A stretch of 64,000 nt of DNA from an uncultured Dysosmobacter sp. (GCF_947631165.1 NZ_CANRKH010000007.1:33578-97577), one strand, 5' to 3'; positions 26,900 to 35,635 are shown, counted from the stretch's first letter. Notes: generated by a model not told the origin, from the sequence alone. Numbers and translations: made by a program.

Positions 26900-27130
26900 A
26901 TGAAGGACTTGCTGCTCTACATCGCCAGAAACCTTGTGGATGATCCCGACGCGGTCTCCGTTACGGAGATCCAGGGCGATCAGGAGCTGACATTGGAGCT
27001 GCGTGTCGCCCCCGACGACATGGGTAAGGTCATTGGCCGCCAGGGCCGCATCGCCAAGGAGATCCGGACCGTGGTCCGCTCCTATGCCCAGCGCACCGGT
27101 GTGAAGGTTTCCGTGGATATCGTAGACTAA
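26900..27130 (+). CDS. khpA: KH-domain RNA-binding protein KhpA
   Basis: 76 residues (YlqC/KhpA). The KH signature is MGKVIGRQGRIAKEIRTVV (GxxG = GRQG). It usually pairs with KhpB/Jag and affects cell-division and RNA regulation. GGAGG before the ATG, 15 bases after rpsP. A strong terminator follows. Confidence 0.94.
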   Translation: MKDLLLYIARNLVDDPDAVSVTEIQGDQELTLELRVAPDDMGKVIGRQGRIAKEIRTVVRSYAQRTGVKVSVDIVD

Positions 27131-27133
27131 AAA

Positions 27134-27164
27134 ACTGGAGCGGACCATCCGCTCCAGTTTTTTT
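27134..27164 (+). terminator. terminator of the ffh-rpsP-khpA operon
   Basis: ACTGGAGCGGA and TCCGCTCCAGT pair around a 3-base loop, followed by T-run to 27164. Confidence 0.95.
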
Positions 27165-27197
27165 GCTTTCCAAGAGGCTCCTCAAAAGGGCCGCCGC

Positions 27198-27686
27198 TCA
27201 TTCGCCCCAAATCACATCTACGATGACGCCGTCCTGAATCTCGATATATTCACTCTTCAAAATGTAGTCTGTCTTGCCGATGCGGACCTCCTGGTCTCCT
27301 ACCTTGGTGGTCATGACCTCCGCCGTGGGAGTCTCGGTGGTGGCGGTGAACAGCAGGGTCACGTGGGTCTCATCTTCCACCCAGTTGCCGCCCGCGTCCA
27401 GGACATAATAGGGCTGGCGCTCCACATCCACGATCTCGCCGCCCACCAGGGCGCCGCTGGCCATCAGCTTGGAGGGCAGGTGCTTTTTGCAGTTGTCATA
27501 CAGCTCCTCCGGCACGCCCTCTGCCCGCACCACAAAGGTCACCGGGGTCATGGCCCGCTCCGCGGATACGCTGTCGTCAGGGCCTAAGATCTTCCAGGCC
27601 GCCAGGACCAGCACCGCCAAGATCAGAACCACGGCGATCAGATCGATGATATTGAATTTTCCAACGCGCTTTGCTTTTTGTTCCAT
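27198..27686 (-). CDS. DUF4330-type membrane-anchored protein
   Basis: 162 residues from the ATG at 27686 (GGAGG five bases upstream). Basic N terminus, one TM helix (about residues 12-32, IDLIAVVLILAVLVLAAW), then an extracytoplasmic beta-rich domain with TFVVRAEGVPEE and EIVDVERQPYYVLD. Similar to DUF4330 proteins. Its gene is divergent from the GT4-CsaB fusion; relatives are often beside envelope polysaccharide genes. Function unknown. Confidence 0.72.
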   Translation of the reverse strand: MEQKAKRVGKFNIIDLIAVVLILAVLVLAAWKILGPDDSVSAERAMTPVTFVVRAEGVPEELYDNCKKHLPSKLMASGALVGGEIVDVERQPYYVLDAGGNWVEDETHVTLLFTATTETPTAEVMTTKVGDQEVRIGKTDYILKSEYIEIQDGVIVDVIWGE

Positions 27687-27716
27687 GATATCCTCCATAA
27701 GGGACGTTTCTTCCTG

Positions 27717-27745
27717 TGGACAATGTACGGGAAATATTGTATACT
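27717..27745 (+). promoter_or_regulatory. promoter of the GT4-CsaB fusion gene
   Basis: TGGACA (27717-27722), 17-base spacer, TATACT (27740-27745), in the 106-base divergent gap. Confidence 0.55.
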
Positions 27746-27792
27746 ATTTTCCGTGATTCCACAAGGACTTTTTTATAAAGAGAGGCTTTTTC

Positions 27793-30021
27793 ATGAAAGT
27801 CATCCATCTCATCAGCGGCGGCGACTCCGGCGGAGCCAAGACCCACGTGCTGAGCCTGCTGCAAAATCTGAACAAAACCATCACCGCTCAGCTGGTCTGC
27901 TTCCGGGACGGTCCCTTCGCCGAGGAGGCCCGGAGCTTGGGCATCCCCACGGAGATCATGGGGGGCAACAACATCCCCCGGCTCCGCCGCCAACTGACGG
28001 ACTACATCCGCCGGGGCGGCTATCAGGTGATCCACTGCCACGGGGCCCGGGCCAACATGGTGGGTGCGCTGCTGCGCCTCCCCACGGGGCTGCCGGTGGT
28101 CAGCACCGTTCACAGCGACTATAAGCTGGACTACATGGGCCGCCCCCTGAGCCGCCTGACCTTCGGCAATATCAACGCTTGGGCCCTGCGGCAGGTGGAT
28201 TACCGCATCGGCGTGTCCGACGCCATGGTGGACCTGCTGATCTCTCGGGGCTTCGCTCCGGACCGGTTCTACGCCATTTACAACGGCATCGACTACGCCC
28301 CCGCCCCAAGCCAGGGGGACCGGCTCCCCTACCTGCGGAGCCTGGGGGCCGACGTGGACGGAGACAGCGTGGTCATCGGCATCGCCGCCCGGCTGAATCT
28401 GGTGAAGGACATGTCCACTCTCATCCGGGGCTTCGCGGCGGGGCTGGCCCAATGCCCCCGGCTGCGTCTGGTCATCGCCGGTGACGGCGAGGAGCGGGAC
28501 AAGCTGGGCGCCCTGGCAAAGGAGCTGGGCGTGGAGAAGCAGGTGACCTTTGCCGGGTGGATCTCCGGCGGCATGGACCGGTTTTACAGCGCCCTGGACG
28601 TCAACGCCCTCACCAGCCTGTCGGAGACCTTCCCCTACGCCCTGACGGAGGGTGCCCGGTTCCACCTGGCCACGGTGGCCACCGCCGTGGGCGGCATCCC
28701 CTACCTCATCGACCAGGACGTGAACGGCTTTTTGATCCAGCCCGGCGACTGGGAGGCCCTGGGCCGCTGCTTCGCCGCCCTGGGCAATGACGACGGCCTG
28801 CGCCGCCGGATGGGGGAAAAGCTATTTGAAAAAGCGTCGGCCCAGTTTTCCATCCAAAAGACAGTGGAGACCCAGCTCCACATCTACGAAGAAATTCTCC
28901 GCCGCCACAGCCGCCCCAAAACGGAGCGGGACGGCGTGGTGATCTGCGGGGCCTATGGCCGGGGCAACGCCGGGGATGACGCCATTCTGGAGGCCATCCT
29001 CCAGGAGATGCGCTCCATCGACCCAGACATGCCCGTGACAGTCCTCAGCAAGGACCCCAGATCGACCCGCCTGGCCTATCGGGTCCGGGCCGTCAGCCGC
29101 ACCAACATCCCCGCCTGGCGGCGGGCCATGAAGCGGGCCAGGCTCTATATCAACGGCGGCGGCAGCCTGATCCAGGATGTCACCTCCCGCCGGTCCCTGT
29201 GGTTCTACCTCCACAACATCCAGACTGCCAAACGGTGCGGCTGCAGGGTGCAGATGTACGGCTGCGGCATCGGTCCCGTGACTCGGGACAGCCACCGGAA
29301 GCTGGCGGCCCGGGTCCTGAACGCGTGCGTAGACGTGATAACCCTTCGGGAGCCGGACTCCCAGGCGGAGCTGAAGGCCATGGGCGTCACAGAGCCGGAG
29401 ATCCTGCTGACCGCCGATCCGGCCCTGACCCTGCGGGGGGCCCCCAGCGACGAGACGGACAGCGTGCTGCTGCGGGCGGGCATCCCGCCCCACGGCCGGT
29501 ATCTCTGCTTCGCCCTGCGGCACTGGCGGGGCTTTGAGGCCAAGGCCCCCCTCTTCGGCAGGGCGGCCAGATACGCCTATGAGACTTACGGCCTCACTCC
29601 GGTGTTCGCGGCGGTGGAAAAGCACCTGGACCCGGAGGCGGGCCGCCTGGCCGCCCAGGGGCTGGACGGCATCCCTCACTACTTCCTGGACGACACTGGC
29701 GCCGCCGGCACCATCATCGGTGCCCTCAGCCGGATGGAGGCGGTGGTATCCATGCGGCTCCACGCCCTGATCTTCGCCGCCGGACAGGGCATCCCCCTGG
29801 CAGGCGTGGTATACGACCCCAAGGTCTCCTCCTTTCTGCGCTACATCGGACAGGAAAATTTCGTGGACCTGGAGGCCCTGACGGAGGAGGCCCTCCGGGC
29901 CATGATCGACCGGGCCGTGGCCAAAACGGCCCAGCCCGAGGCCCAGGCCGCCGCCGTCCAGCAGCTCCAGGAGCTGGAGCAGCGGAACGTAGAGGTGGCC
30001 CGCCGCCTGCTGGGAGCCTGA
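27793..30021 (+). CDS. fusion: GT4 glycosyltransferase + polysaccharide pyruvyl transferase (CsaB-like)
   Basis: 742 residues in two enzymes. Residues 1-375: GT-B glycosyltransferase of family 4, with GGDSGGAKTHV, VSTVHSDYK, YNGIDYAP, LVIAGDGEERDKL and the E-x7-E type region SLSETFPYALTEGARFH. Residues 380-742: pyruvyl transferase, with CGAYGRGNAGDDAILEA, YINGGGSLIQD, GIGPV and the C-terminal SMRLHALIFAAGQGIP. CsaB adds pyruvate ketals to secondary cell wall polymers, which anchor SLH-domain proteins. The chain links sugar addition and pyruvylation in one protein, probably cytoplasmic-face membrane-associated. No frameshift is present, the linker (about 372-382) is short. The terminator at 30058 closes it. 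Confidence 0.9.
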   Translation: MKVIHLISGGDSGGAKTHVLSLLQNLNKTITAQLVCFRDGPFAEEARSLGIPTEIMGGNNIPRLRRQLTDYIRRGGYQVIHCHGARANMVGALLRLPTGLPVVSTVHSDYKLDYMGRPLSRLTFGNINAWALRQVDYRIGVSDAMVDLLISRGFAPDRFYAIYNGIDYAPAPSQGDRLPYLRSLGADVDGDSVVIGIAARLNLVKDMSTLIRGFAAGLAQCPRLRLVIAGDGEERDKLGALAKELGVEKQVTFAGWISGGMDRFYSALDVNALTSLSETFPYALTEGARFHLATVATAVGGIPYLIDQDVNGFLIQPGDWEALGRCFAALGNDDGLRRRMGEKLFEKASAQFSIQKTVETQLHIYEEILRRHSRPKTERDGVVICGAYGRGNAGDDAILEAILQEMRSIDPDMPVTVLSKDPRSTRLAYRVRAVSRTNIPAWRRAMKRARLYINGGGSLIQDVTSRRSLWFYLHNIQTAKRCGCRVQMYGCGIGPVTRDSHRKLAARVLNACVDVITLREPDSQAELKAMGVTEPEILLTADPALTLRGAPSDETDSVLLRAGIPPHGRYLCFALRHWRGFEAKAPLFGRAARYAYETYGLTPVFAAVEKHLDPEAGRLAAQGLDGIPHYFLDDTGAAGTIIGALSRMEAVVSMRLHALIFAAGQGIPLAGVVYDPKVSSFLRYIGQENFVDLEALTEEALRAMIDRAVAKTAQPEAQAAAVQQLQELEQRNVEVARRLLGA

Positions 30022-30057
30022 TCCCCCTCTCCCACACATTTTTTCTCACGCTCCCTC

Positions 30058-30095
30058 AACGAAAAAGCAGCCGCTGCCGCGGCTGCTTTTTCGTT
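30058..30095. terminator. bidirectional terminator between convergent genes
   Basis: 17-bp stem: AACGAAAAAGCAGCCGC pairs with GCGGCTGCTTTTTCGTT around TGCC. T-runs within each arm serve both the CsaB fusion and the Nudix gene. Confidence 0.9.
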
Positions 30096-30106
30096 TGAAT
30101 AGATTC

Positions 30107-30625
30107 TTATTTGGTGGGGAATCCAAAAGTCCCCCGCATGTCGAACAAAAAGCGCAGGAAGCTTTTGGGATAGGCAATGAAGCTGCCCTCATCCACCATG
30201 GCCAGCAGCTCTTCCAGTGTGACCCAGCGGACATCGTCCACCTCCTCCGCCTGGAGCGTCAGCGCGGAGATATCCATGTCCCGCTCCGCCACAAAGAAGT
30301 CGTCAAAGCCCCCGGCGAAGTTCACCGTCACCGTGGGCCGCACGCCGGTCAGGTCCAGGACATAGCCCAACTCCTCCCGGACCTCCCGTTCTGCGCCCTG
30401 GCGTGTGGTCTCACCGGCGTCCACGCCGCCGCCCACCGTCACGTCCCAAAGCCCCGGCCAGATGTGCTTGCTGGCTGTCCGCTTCTGGATCAGCATGCGG
30501 CCCCGGCTGTCAAATATGCACACGTGGACCACGATCCGCAGCTCGCCGGGGCCTTTCTTTGCATAGCGCTCCGCCGTTTTCCCCAAGGGGACGCGGTTTT
30601 CGTCATACAGGTCTACCAGTTCCAT
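30107..30625 (-). CDS. Nudix hydrolase
   Basis: 172 residues. The Nudix box is complete: GGGVDAGETTRQGAEREVREELG (G-x5-E-x7-R-E-x2-E-E-x-G) at about residues 65-88. N terminus MELVDLYDENRVPLGKTA and the isopentenyl-isomerase-like IQKRTASKHIWPGLWD pattern suggest the YfcD/IDI-like Nudix subgroup. Substrate unknown. It follows the DUF6472 gene by 12 bases and may be the last gene of the YedF operon. Confidence 0.92.
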   Translation of the reverse strand: MELVDLYDENRVPLGKTAERYAKKGPGELRIVVHVCIFDSRGRMLIQKRTASKHIWPGLWDVTVGGGVDAGETTRQGAEREVREELGYVLDLTGVRPTVTVNFAGGFDDFFVAERDMDISALTLQAEEVDDVRWVTLEELLAMVDEGSFIAYPKSFLRFLFDMRGTFGFPTK

Positions 30626-30637
30626 CCTCGTCTCTCC

Positions 30638-30811
30638 TCACTGCCGCCGGGCAGTCTCATAGTCGTCGCCCCGGCGATAGAAGGGGCAGGCGTTGTTGGC
30701 GCTGCGCAGAAAGCGCTCCATCTCGTCCTCATCCAGGTCCATTGTACAGTAATAAACGTCCATCTCGCCGTCATAGTCGTAGTGGACGCACTCCTCGCAA
30801 TTCGCCGCCAC
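30638..30811 (-). CDS. small Cys-rich DUF6472-like protein
   Basis: 57 residues, GTG start at 30811 with GAGAGGTGA eight bases upstream, TGA at 30640-30638. Sequence features: NCEECVHYDYDGEMDVYYC, then MDLDEDEMERFL and ACPFYRRGDDYE, giving four Cys (C5, C8, C22, C42) that could form a metal site. It resembles the small DUF6472 proteins as I remember them. Sits between DUF3343 and Nudix genes on the same strand. Confidence 0.72.
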   Translation of the reverse strand: MAANCEECVHYDYDGEMDVYYCTMDLDEDEMERFLRSANNACPFYRRGDDYETARRQ

Positions 30812-30842
30812 AGGGCATCACCTCTCAGCAAGATCATGGTTT

Positions 30843-31079
30843 TTATAAGATTATCGCATAGATCCCATCCACATCCAAGCGCTGTTTCATCACCAGCTCC
30901 TCCACCGCCTCCCGGGCGGCGGGCGGCGCGGCCCAGCACATGCCGCACCCGGCGGTGATGGACCGGGGCACCGGGATCAGCCGCCCCGGCACACCCGCCG
31001 CCTTGCAGGCGCACTCCATGGCCATGGCCCCGGCGGTGGTACGAAAGGTCACCACGCACTTTTCCGTCCGCTCCCGCAT
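30843..31079 (-). CDS. DUF3343 protein of the selenium cluster
   Basis: 78 residues from the ATG at 31079, which overlaps the stop of the cysteine desulfurase gene (TGATG). GGAGG lies eight bases upstream. Two conserved Cys parts: CACKAAGVPG and the C-G-M-C motif (TAGCGMCWA). DUF3343 proteins accompany yedF and cysteine desulfurase genes in SelD-linked clusters; the role is proposed, not shown. Confidence 0.85.
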   Translation of the reverse strand: MRERTEKCVVTFRTTAGAMAMECACKAAGVPGRLIPVPRSITAGCGMCWAAPPAAREAVEELVMKQRLDVDGIYAIIL

Positions 31080-32221
31080 CACAGCGCCTCCACCGCCAGG
31101 GTCCGGACGGCCTCCGCCGCCGCGTCCGTCTCCTCCTCCGTGTTGGCCCAGCCCCAGGAGAACCGGACAGCTCCCTGGTCCGTGGTGCCCAGCGCCCGGT
31201 GGAGCCGGGGCGCGCAGTGCGCGCCGGGCCGGGTCGCGATACCGAACCGTTCCGCCAGCTCGTCGGCCACCTCCGCCGAGTCCAGGTCCCCGATGTTCAG
31301 CGTCACGATGGGGGCGCGCTCCGCAGCGTCCAGATCGCCGTACAGTGTGACCCCCGGCGCTTCCCGAACAGACTGGTAAAACCGCCGGGCCAGGGCCGTC
31401 TCATGTTCCCGGATGGCCGCTATTCCGGTCCTGGCGATGTAGTCCAGCGCCGCCCCCAGTCCTGCCAGCCCGTGGCTGTTGAGGGTCCCGGCCTCCAGAC
31501 GGGTCGGGTATTCGGCAGGCTGGGTCTCCAGATAGCTCTGGACCCCGGTGCCGCCCACAGCGAAGGGACGGATCTCCACATCCTCCCCCACGCACAATCC
31601 CCCGGTGCCCTGGGGCCCCAACAGGCTCTTGTGGCCGGTGAAGCACACCACGTCGATGTGCTGCTCCTCCATGTGGATGGGGAATACCCCCGCCGTTTGG
31701 GAGGCATCCAGAATGAGCAGCAGGCCATGCTTGCGGCAGAAAACCCCTACCCGGCCAATGTCCACCAGATCCCCCGTCAGGTTGGAGGCGTGGGTGCAGA
31801 CCACCGCCCGGGTGTCAGGCCGCAGCAGCCGCTCAAGATCATTGTAGTCGATCTGTCCCCGCCTGTCCGCCGGGACGAAGTCCACCGCCGTCCCCCGCTC
31901 CCGCAGGCGGTACAGGGGCCGCAGCACGGAGTTGTGTTCCAGGTCCGTGGAGATCACATGGTCCCCCGGCCCCAACAGGCCGCTGATGGCGATGTTCAGG
32001 GCCTGAGTGGAATTGGGCGTGAAGCACACCCGCTCCGGCCGGGGGCAGCCAAACAGGTCCGCCAGCTTTTCCCGGGCATCGTACACCGTCCGGGCGGCGG
32101 ACAGTGCGTCGCTGTGGACGCCCCGGCCACAGTTGCCGAAGCCGTTCATGGCGGCAGCCGCCGCCTCCGCCACGCCGGGGGGCTTGGGCCGGGTCGTGGC
32201 GGCGTTGTCCAGATAGATCAT
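31079..32221 (-). CDS. cysteine desulfurase family aminotransferase
   Basis: 380 residues, PLP fold type I. N terminus MIYLDNAATTRPKP; the PLP lysine lies in FTGHKSLLGPQG; the active Cys is in RPGAHCAPRLH (about residue 338), shorter than in IscS. It releases S (or Se) from cysteine or selenocysteine. It overlaps yedF by four bases, so a delivery pair is likely. In anaerobes this set goes with SelD and the Se-dependent molybdenum hydroxylases. SelD is not in the window. Confidence 0.9.
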   Translation of the reverse strand: MIYLDNAATTRPKPPGVAEAAAAAMNGFGNCGRGVHSDALSAARTVYDAREKLADLFGCPRPERVCFTPNSTQALNIAISGLLGPGDHVISTDLEHNSVLRPLYRLRERGTAVDFVPADRRGQIDYNDLERLLRPDTRAVVCTHASNLTGDLVDIGRVGVFCRKHGLLLILDASQTAGVFPIHMEEQHIDVVCFTGHKSLLGPQGTGGLCVGEDVEIRPFAVGGTGVQSYLETQPAEYPTRLEAGTLNSHGLAGLGAALDYIARTGIAAIREHETALARRFYQSVREAPGVTLYGDLDAAERAPIVTLNIGDLDSAEVADELAERFGIATRPGAHCAPRLHRALGTTDQGAVRFSWGWANTEEETDAAAEAVRTLAVEAL

Positions 32222-32832
32222 GGCTTGATGACCTTTCCCGCCCCAGCCAGCGTCTCCACGATGCTGTACATGTTGGTGGCGCTGCCCACCGCCAGCTTTT
32301 CCGTCAGGCCGTAGTAATTCAGGCAGGTGCCGCAGGTGAGGATCTCCACGCCCTGGGCCTCCATGCTCTTCAGGTCCTCCAGGGAGTCGCTGCCCTCCAC
32401 CGTCAGCTTCGCGCCGCCGTTGTAGAACAGGATGGTCCTGGGCAGTGTGGGCAGCTGGCTGACGGCGAAGAGAAATCCCTTCATCAGTGTCCGGCCCAGC
32501 TCGTCGCTGCCCCGGCCCATAGCGTCGGTATCCACCGCCACCACCAAGTCCCCCCGCTGGTCCGGGACGCAGCTCATCTCCGGCTCCACCGCCGTCTCGC
32601 CCACAGGGTCCGTCGCCTCCATGGTGACCACGAATTTCCCTTCGCCCCGCTTCTCCGCTTTCGCCGTCAGATGGTGGCCCGCCGCCATTCTCGTCAGGTT
32701 CTGCACGGCGATCTCATTGTCTACATGGATCTCCAGCGTCCCCGGCTCGGTCATCTCCCGCAGGGCACGAGTGGCCTTGACCACCGGGATGGGGCATTGC
32801 TCGCCAATGGCGTTCACAACGATATTCCGCAT
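32218..32832 (-). CDS. yedF: selenium metabolism sulfurtransferase-like protein YedF
   Basis: 204 residues. TusA-like domain at the N terminus with the EQCPIPVVK motif (Cys about residue 13), then a DsrE-like domain with TILFYNGGAKL and the Cys pair in ILTCGTCLNYYG. The family is defined by its link to SelD. It likely hands on persulfide or selenide from the downstream desulfurase. First gene of the minus-strand unit yedF-csd-DUF3343-DUF6472-Nudix. Confidence 0.92.
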   Translation of the reverse strand: MRNIVVNAIGEQCPIPVVKATRALREMTEPGTLEIHVDNEIAVQNLTRMAAGHHLTAKAEKRGEGKFVVTMEATDPVGETAVEPEMSCVPDQRGDLVVAVDTDAMGRGSDELGRTLMKGFLFAVSQLPTLPRTILFYNGGAKLTVEGSDSLEDLKSMEAQGVEILTCGTCLNYYGLTEKLAVGSATNMYSIVETLAGAGKVIKP

Positions 32833-33007
32833 AATCTGTTCCTCTTTCTCCGCCGGGGCGGTGTATGTTTCCTTTTATTGTACCGCTGGATGGCCCGGAA
32901 AACAAGGGGCTGTTTTTTCAAAAGAACAACGCCGCCGCAAATACCACCAAAGCGCCCTTCCTTTCGGTGGAAAATCCCGTGCATATCGCCGTTTCTCGGC
33001 AAATTCC

Positions 33008-33037
33008 TTGACAGGCGCCGCAAAAAGCTCGTAAAAT
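33008..33037 (+). promoter_or_regulatory. promoter of lysA
   Basis: TTGACA (33008-33013), 18-base spacer, TAAAAT (33032-33037), 39 bases before the lysA start. Confidence 0.7.
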
Positions 33038-33075
33038 AATACTGTCCTATACCGAAAAGATTTGAGGTCCCGCCT

Positions 33076-34332
33076 ATGAAAACGCCCTTTGTGACAAAAG
33101 ACCAGCTGGAGGCCATCGCCGCCCAGTACCCGACCCCTTTCCACATCTACGACGAGAAGGGCATTCGTGAAAACGCCCGCCGCCTGAAGGCCGCCTTCGC
33201 CTGGAACCCCGGCTACCGGGAATACTTCGCCGTGAAAGCGACTCCCACCCCCGCCATTTTGAAGCTGCTCCATGAGGAGGGCTGCGGCTGCGACTGCTCC
33301 AGCGAGGCGGAGCTGCTGATGGCGGAGCGCTGCGGTGTCACCGGCGAGGGCATCATGTTCTCCTCCAACAACACCCCCGCCCGGGAGTTCCAGCTGGCGG
33401 ACCGGCTGGGCGCCATCATCAACCTGGACGATCTGACCCTGGTGGACTTTCTGGAGCAGTCCATCGGGAAGATCCCTGAAAAGATCTGCTGCCGCTACAA
33501 TCCCGGCGGCGTGTTCACTCTGGGCGAGACCCGGGAGGGCTTTCAGGTGATGGACAACCCCGGCGACGCGAAATACGGCATGACCCGCGCCCAGATCGCC
33601 GAGGCCTTTGCCCGCCTGTCTGCCATGGGCGCCAGGGAGTTCGGCATCCACAGCTTCCTGGCCTCCAACACCCTGTCCAACGACTACTACCCCGCCCTGG
33701 CCCGCATTCTGTTCCAGCTGGCGGCAGAGCTGAAGGCGGAGACCGGCGTGCACATCACCTTCATCAACCTCTCCGGCGGCGTGGGCGTGCCCTACCGCCC
33801 GGAGCAGCCCGCCAACGACATCGCCGCCATCGGCGAAGGCGTGCGGAGGGCCTACGAGGAGATCCTGGTCCCCGCCGGCATGGGCGACGTGGCGCTGTAC
33901 ACGGAGCTGGGCCGCTTTATGCTGGCCCCCTACGGCCATCTGGTGACCCGGGCAGTCCACGAAAAGCATATCTACAAGGAGTATATCGGCGTGGACGCCT
34001 GCGCCGCCGACCTGATGCGCCCCGCCATGTACGGCTCCTACCACCACATCACCGTCATGGGCAAGGAGACCGCCCCCTGCGACCACAAGTACGACGTGGT
34101 GGGCTCCCTGTGCGAGAACAACGACAAATTCGCCGTGGACCGGATGCTGCCCAGGATCGACCGGGGGGATCTGCTGGTGATCCACGACGCCGGCGCCCAC
34201 GGCCACGCCATGGGTTATAACTACAACGGCAAGCTCCGCTCCGCCGAGCTGCTGCTCCGGGAGGATGGCTCGGTGGAGCTGATCCGCCGGGCGGAGACCC
34301 TGGAGGACTATTTCGCCACCGTGGTGTGGTGA
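33076..34332 (+). CDS. lysA: diaminopimelate decarboxylase
   Basis: 418 residues, PLP-dependent alanine-racemase fold. PLP lysine in EYFAVKATPTP (about residue 56). GCDCSSEAEL, the glycine-rich INLSGGVGVP, and ELGRFMLAPYGHLV follow the family; the substrate Cys region is GSLCENNDK. It makes L-lysine from meso-DAP. Stand-alone gene with its own promoter and terminator. Confidence 0.93.
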   Translation: MKTPFVTKDQLEAIAAQYPTPFHIYDEKGIRENARRLKAAFAWNPGYREYFAVKATPTPAILKLLHEEGCGCDCSSEAELLMAERCGVTGEGIMFSSNNTPAREFQLADRLGAIINLDDLTLVDFLEQSIGKIPEKICCRYNPGGVFTLGETREGFQVMDNPGDAKYGMTRAQIAEAFARLSAMGAREFGIHSFLASNTLSNDYYPALARILFQLAAELKAETGVHITFINLSGGVGVPYRPEQPANDIAAIGEGVRRAYEEILVPAGMGDVALYTELGRFMLAPYGHLVTRAVHEKHIYKEYIGVDACAADLMRPAMYGSYHHITVMGKETAPCDHKYDVVGSLCENNDKFAVDRMLPRIDRGDLLVIHDAGAHGHAMGYNYNGKLRSAELLLREDGSVELIRRAETLEDYFATVVW

Positions 34333-34348
34333 GCGCGGACATGACAAA

Positions 34349-34381
34349 GACGCTTCGGCTGTGCCGGAGCGTCCCTTTTTT
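34349..34381 (+). terminator. lysA terminator
   Basis: GACGCTTCGGC with GCCGGAGCGTC (one G-T pair) around TGT, then CCC and a T-run. Confidence 0.85.
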
Positions 34382-34392
34382 ACGCGCTGGTA

Positions 34393-34635
34393 TCAATACC
34401 AATAGGGAAAGTTCGGATACGGCACTTCCTCGCCCCTCTTCTTTGCCATCCGGTTCTGCACGAGGGCGATCAGGAAGTAAATAGCGCACTCCGCGAAAAT
34501 ATAGATCTCCTGCGCAAGATGTCTGTCCCTGCCGCTCTCCAGCGGAAGCAGCTCTGTCAGCGGCGTATAGAATATGACGAAGTACCCGATGAAAAGACAG
34601 GCCCCCAACCCATATCTGAATTTTTTATAGCCCAT
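34393..34635 (-). CDS. small two-TM protein
   Basis: 80 residues, AAGGAG seven bases before the ATG. TM segments about 9-28 and 42-62, a basic loop after (NRMAKKRGEE) and a Pro/Tyr-rich end PYPNFPYWY. Not recognised. It lies at the edge of the accessory tract and faces the lysA terminator. Confidence 0.6.
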   Translation of the reverse strand: MGYKKFRYGLGACLFIGYFVIFYTPLTELLPLESGRDRHLAQEIYIFAECAIYFLIALVQNRMAKKRGEEVPYPNFPYWY

Positions 34636-34662
34636 GTTTGTCTCCTTCGTCGCAGATCAATT

Positions 34663-35115
34663 TTAATTTACAGAATAAGTTCCAAAATGCGTAAAAATAC
34701 CAAAAGTTGATGACGAGCCATTTTTATGTAATAGGGGAGAATAATAGTCTGAGTTTATATCTCCTCGTTTGATTGTCTCACGGTCCAAAAGTACTCGCTT
34801 TCCATTGTTCTCAATAGAATACTCTTTTATAAAAAGTTTTCCTAAGGAAGGTACATATCTAGTAAGAGAAGCTTTGCTTCCAATCTGTAAATATGTTGTT
34901 TTCATAAATGGGGTTATTGTAATGGATATCTTATTAGGAAATGAACTCTGATTGCTTTTGCTAAACTCAATATGCTCATAGAATGGAGAAATTCGACATT
35001 CAACTGATTTAGCCCCGATACTTTCTTCGGAAAAATATTCGAAACTAACGGCAAGATAAAGTATCATAGCAGATATGACTAAGAAAATTATCCGGTAGAA
35101 AGTATGCTGGCGCAT
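34663..35115 (-). CDS. membrane-anchored protein of unknown function
   Basis: 150 residues from the ATG at 35115 with GGGAGG ten bases upstream. One N-terminal TM (about 7-26), then a Ser/Tyr/Ile-rich extracytoplasmic part. Clearly more AT-rich than the flanking housekeeping genes, which suggests transfer. Not recognised. Confidence 0.55.
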   Translation of the reverse strand: MRQHTFYRIIFLVISAMILYLAVSFEYFSEESIGAKSVECRISPFYEHIEFSKSNQSSFPNKISITITPFMKTTYLQIGSKASLTRYVPSLGKLFIKEYSIENNGKRVLLDRETIKRGDINSDYYSPLLHKNGSSSTFGIFTHFGTYSVN

Positions 35116-35135
35116 AAATGCAAATCCTCCCAAAC

Positions 35136-35408
35136 TTAGTCATAAAAATCGGCGTATTCTACCGCAGTTGCAACATCAGAAAACGGCTGGCTATAAGGAT
35201 CATATTCGTAAACCAAGCAAGTATTTTTATACCAATATCCGCATTCAAAATCTCTGGTGTGCTCAGTAATATAAATCGAATCCTCATTATTGCCTCCATC
35301 GCTACTTGATGCGATGGTCTCTTTTGTATATTCATTCGTTACTGTTGCAGTCCCCCAAACTGTCGGAAGATTTACAGGCTTACCATTCTCATCTACTGTT
35401 TGAAACAT
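35136..35408 (-). CDS. hypothetical protein, probably the 3' part of a broken gene
   Basis: 90 residues from an ATG at 35408 without a ribosome site (a TTG precedes). Sequence is polar with Thr, Asp and Tyr, as in extracellular beta proteins (TATVTNEYTKETIASSSDGG). It starts immediately after the repeat remnant at 35432, so the 5' end (signal peptide) was probably lost in the same rearrangement. The stop lies 20 bases before the downstream gene start. Confidence 0.4.
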   Translation of the reverse strand: MFQTVDENGKPVNLPTVWGTATVTNEYTKETIASSSDGGNNEDSIYITEHTRDFECGYWYKNTCLVYEYDPYSQPFSDVATAVEYADFYD

Positions 35409-35431
35409 CAAATCATAATATAAAATTGGCT

Positions 35432-35635
35432 GCCGTGATGCTTAGTAGATCACATATCCCGATACGGAGATCGTATCGGATGAATTGTTCCTGATCGCCA
35501 GCGTGTAATCCCCTCCCTGGTCATTTTATCTGCCGGGCGGAAACGCTGGACAACGATTTCGCCAGCTATGGCGTAAGCAGAAAAACCAACGCGCTCCCAG
35601 CTGCACTGGTGCGGCCGGGGGCGTTTTCATGTGCG
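35432..35635 (-). repeat. cassette copy A: terminator + leader + 3' tail of a small secreted-protein gene
   Basis: On the minus strand: a GC hairpin with T-run (around 35587-35632), a leader ending with CCAGGGAGGGG (35510-35523), then directly the last ~22 codons of a gene like that at 39017 (…TLAIRNNSSDTISVSGYVIY), stop, and GCATCACGGC. Almost the same block recurs at 37771-37975, and its leader at 36444-36566. The body of the gene is missing. This accounts for most of the 265-base gap before 35674. Confidence 0.75.

Noticed and set aside
30613..31059. 148-residue frame overlapping DUF3343 and DUF6472 genes
   Set aside because: Different frame from both conserved proteins, no family features.
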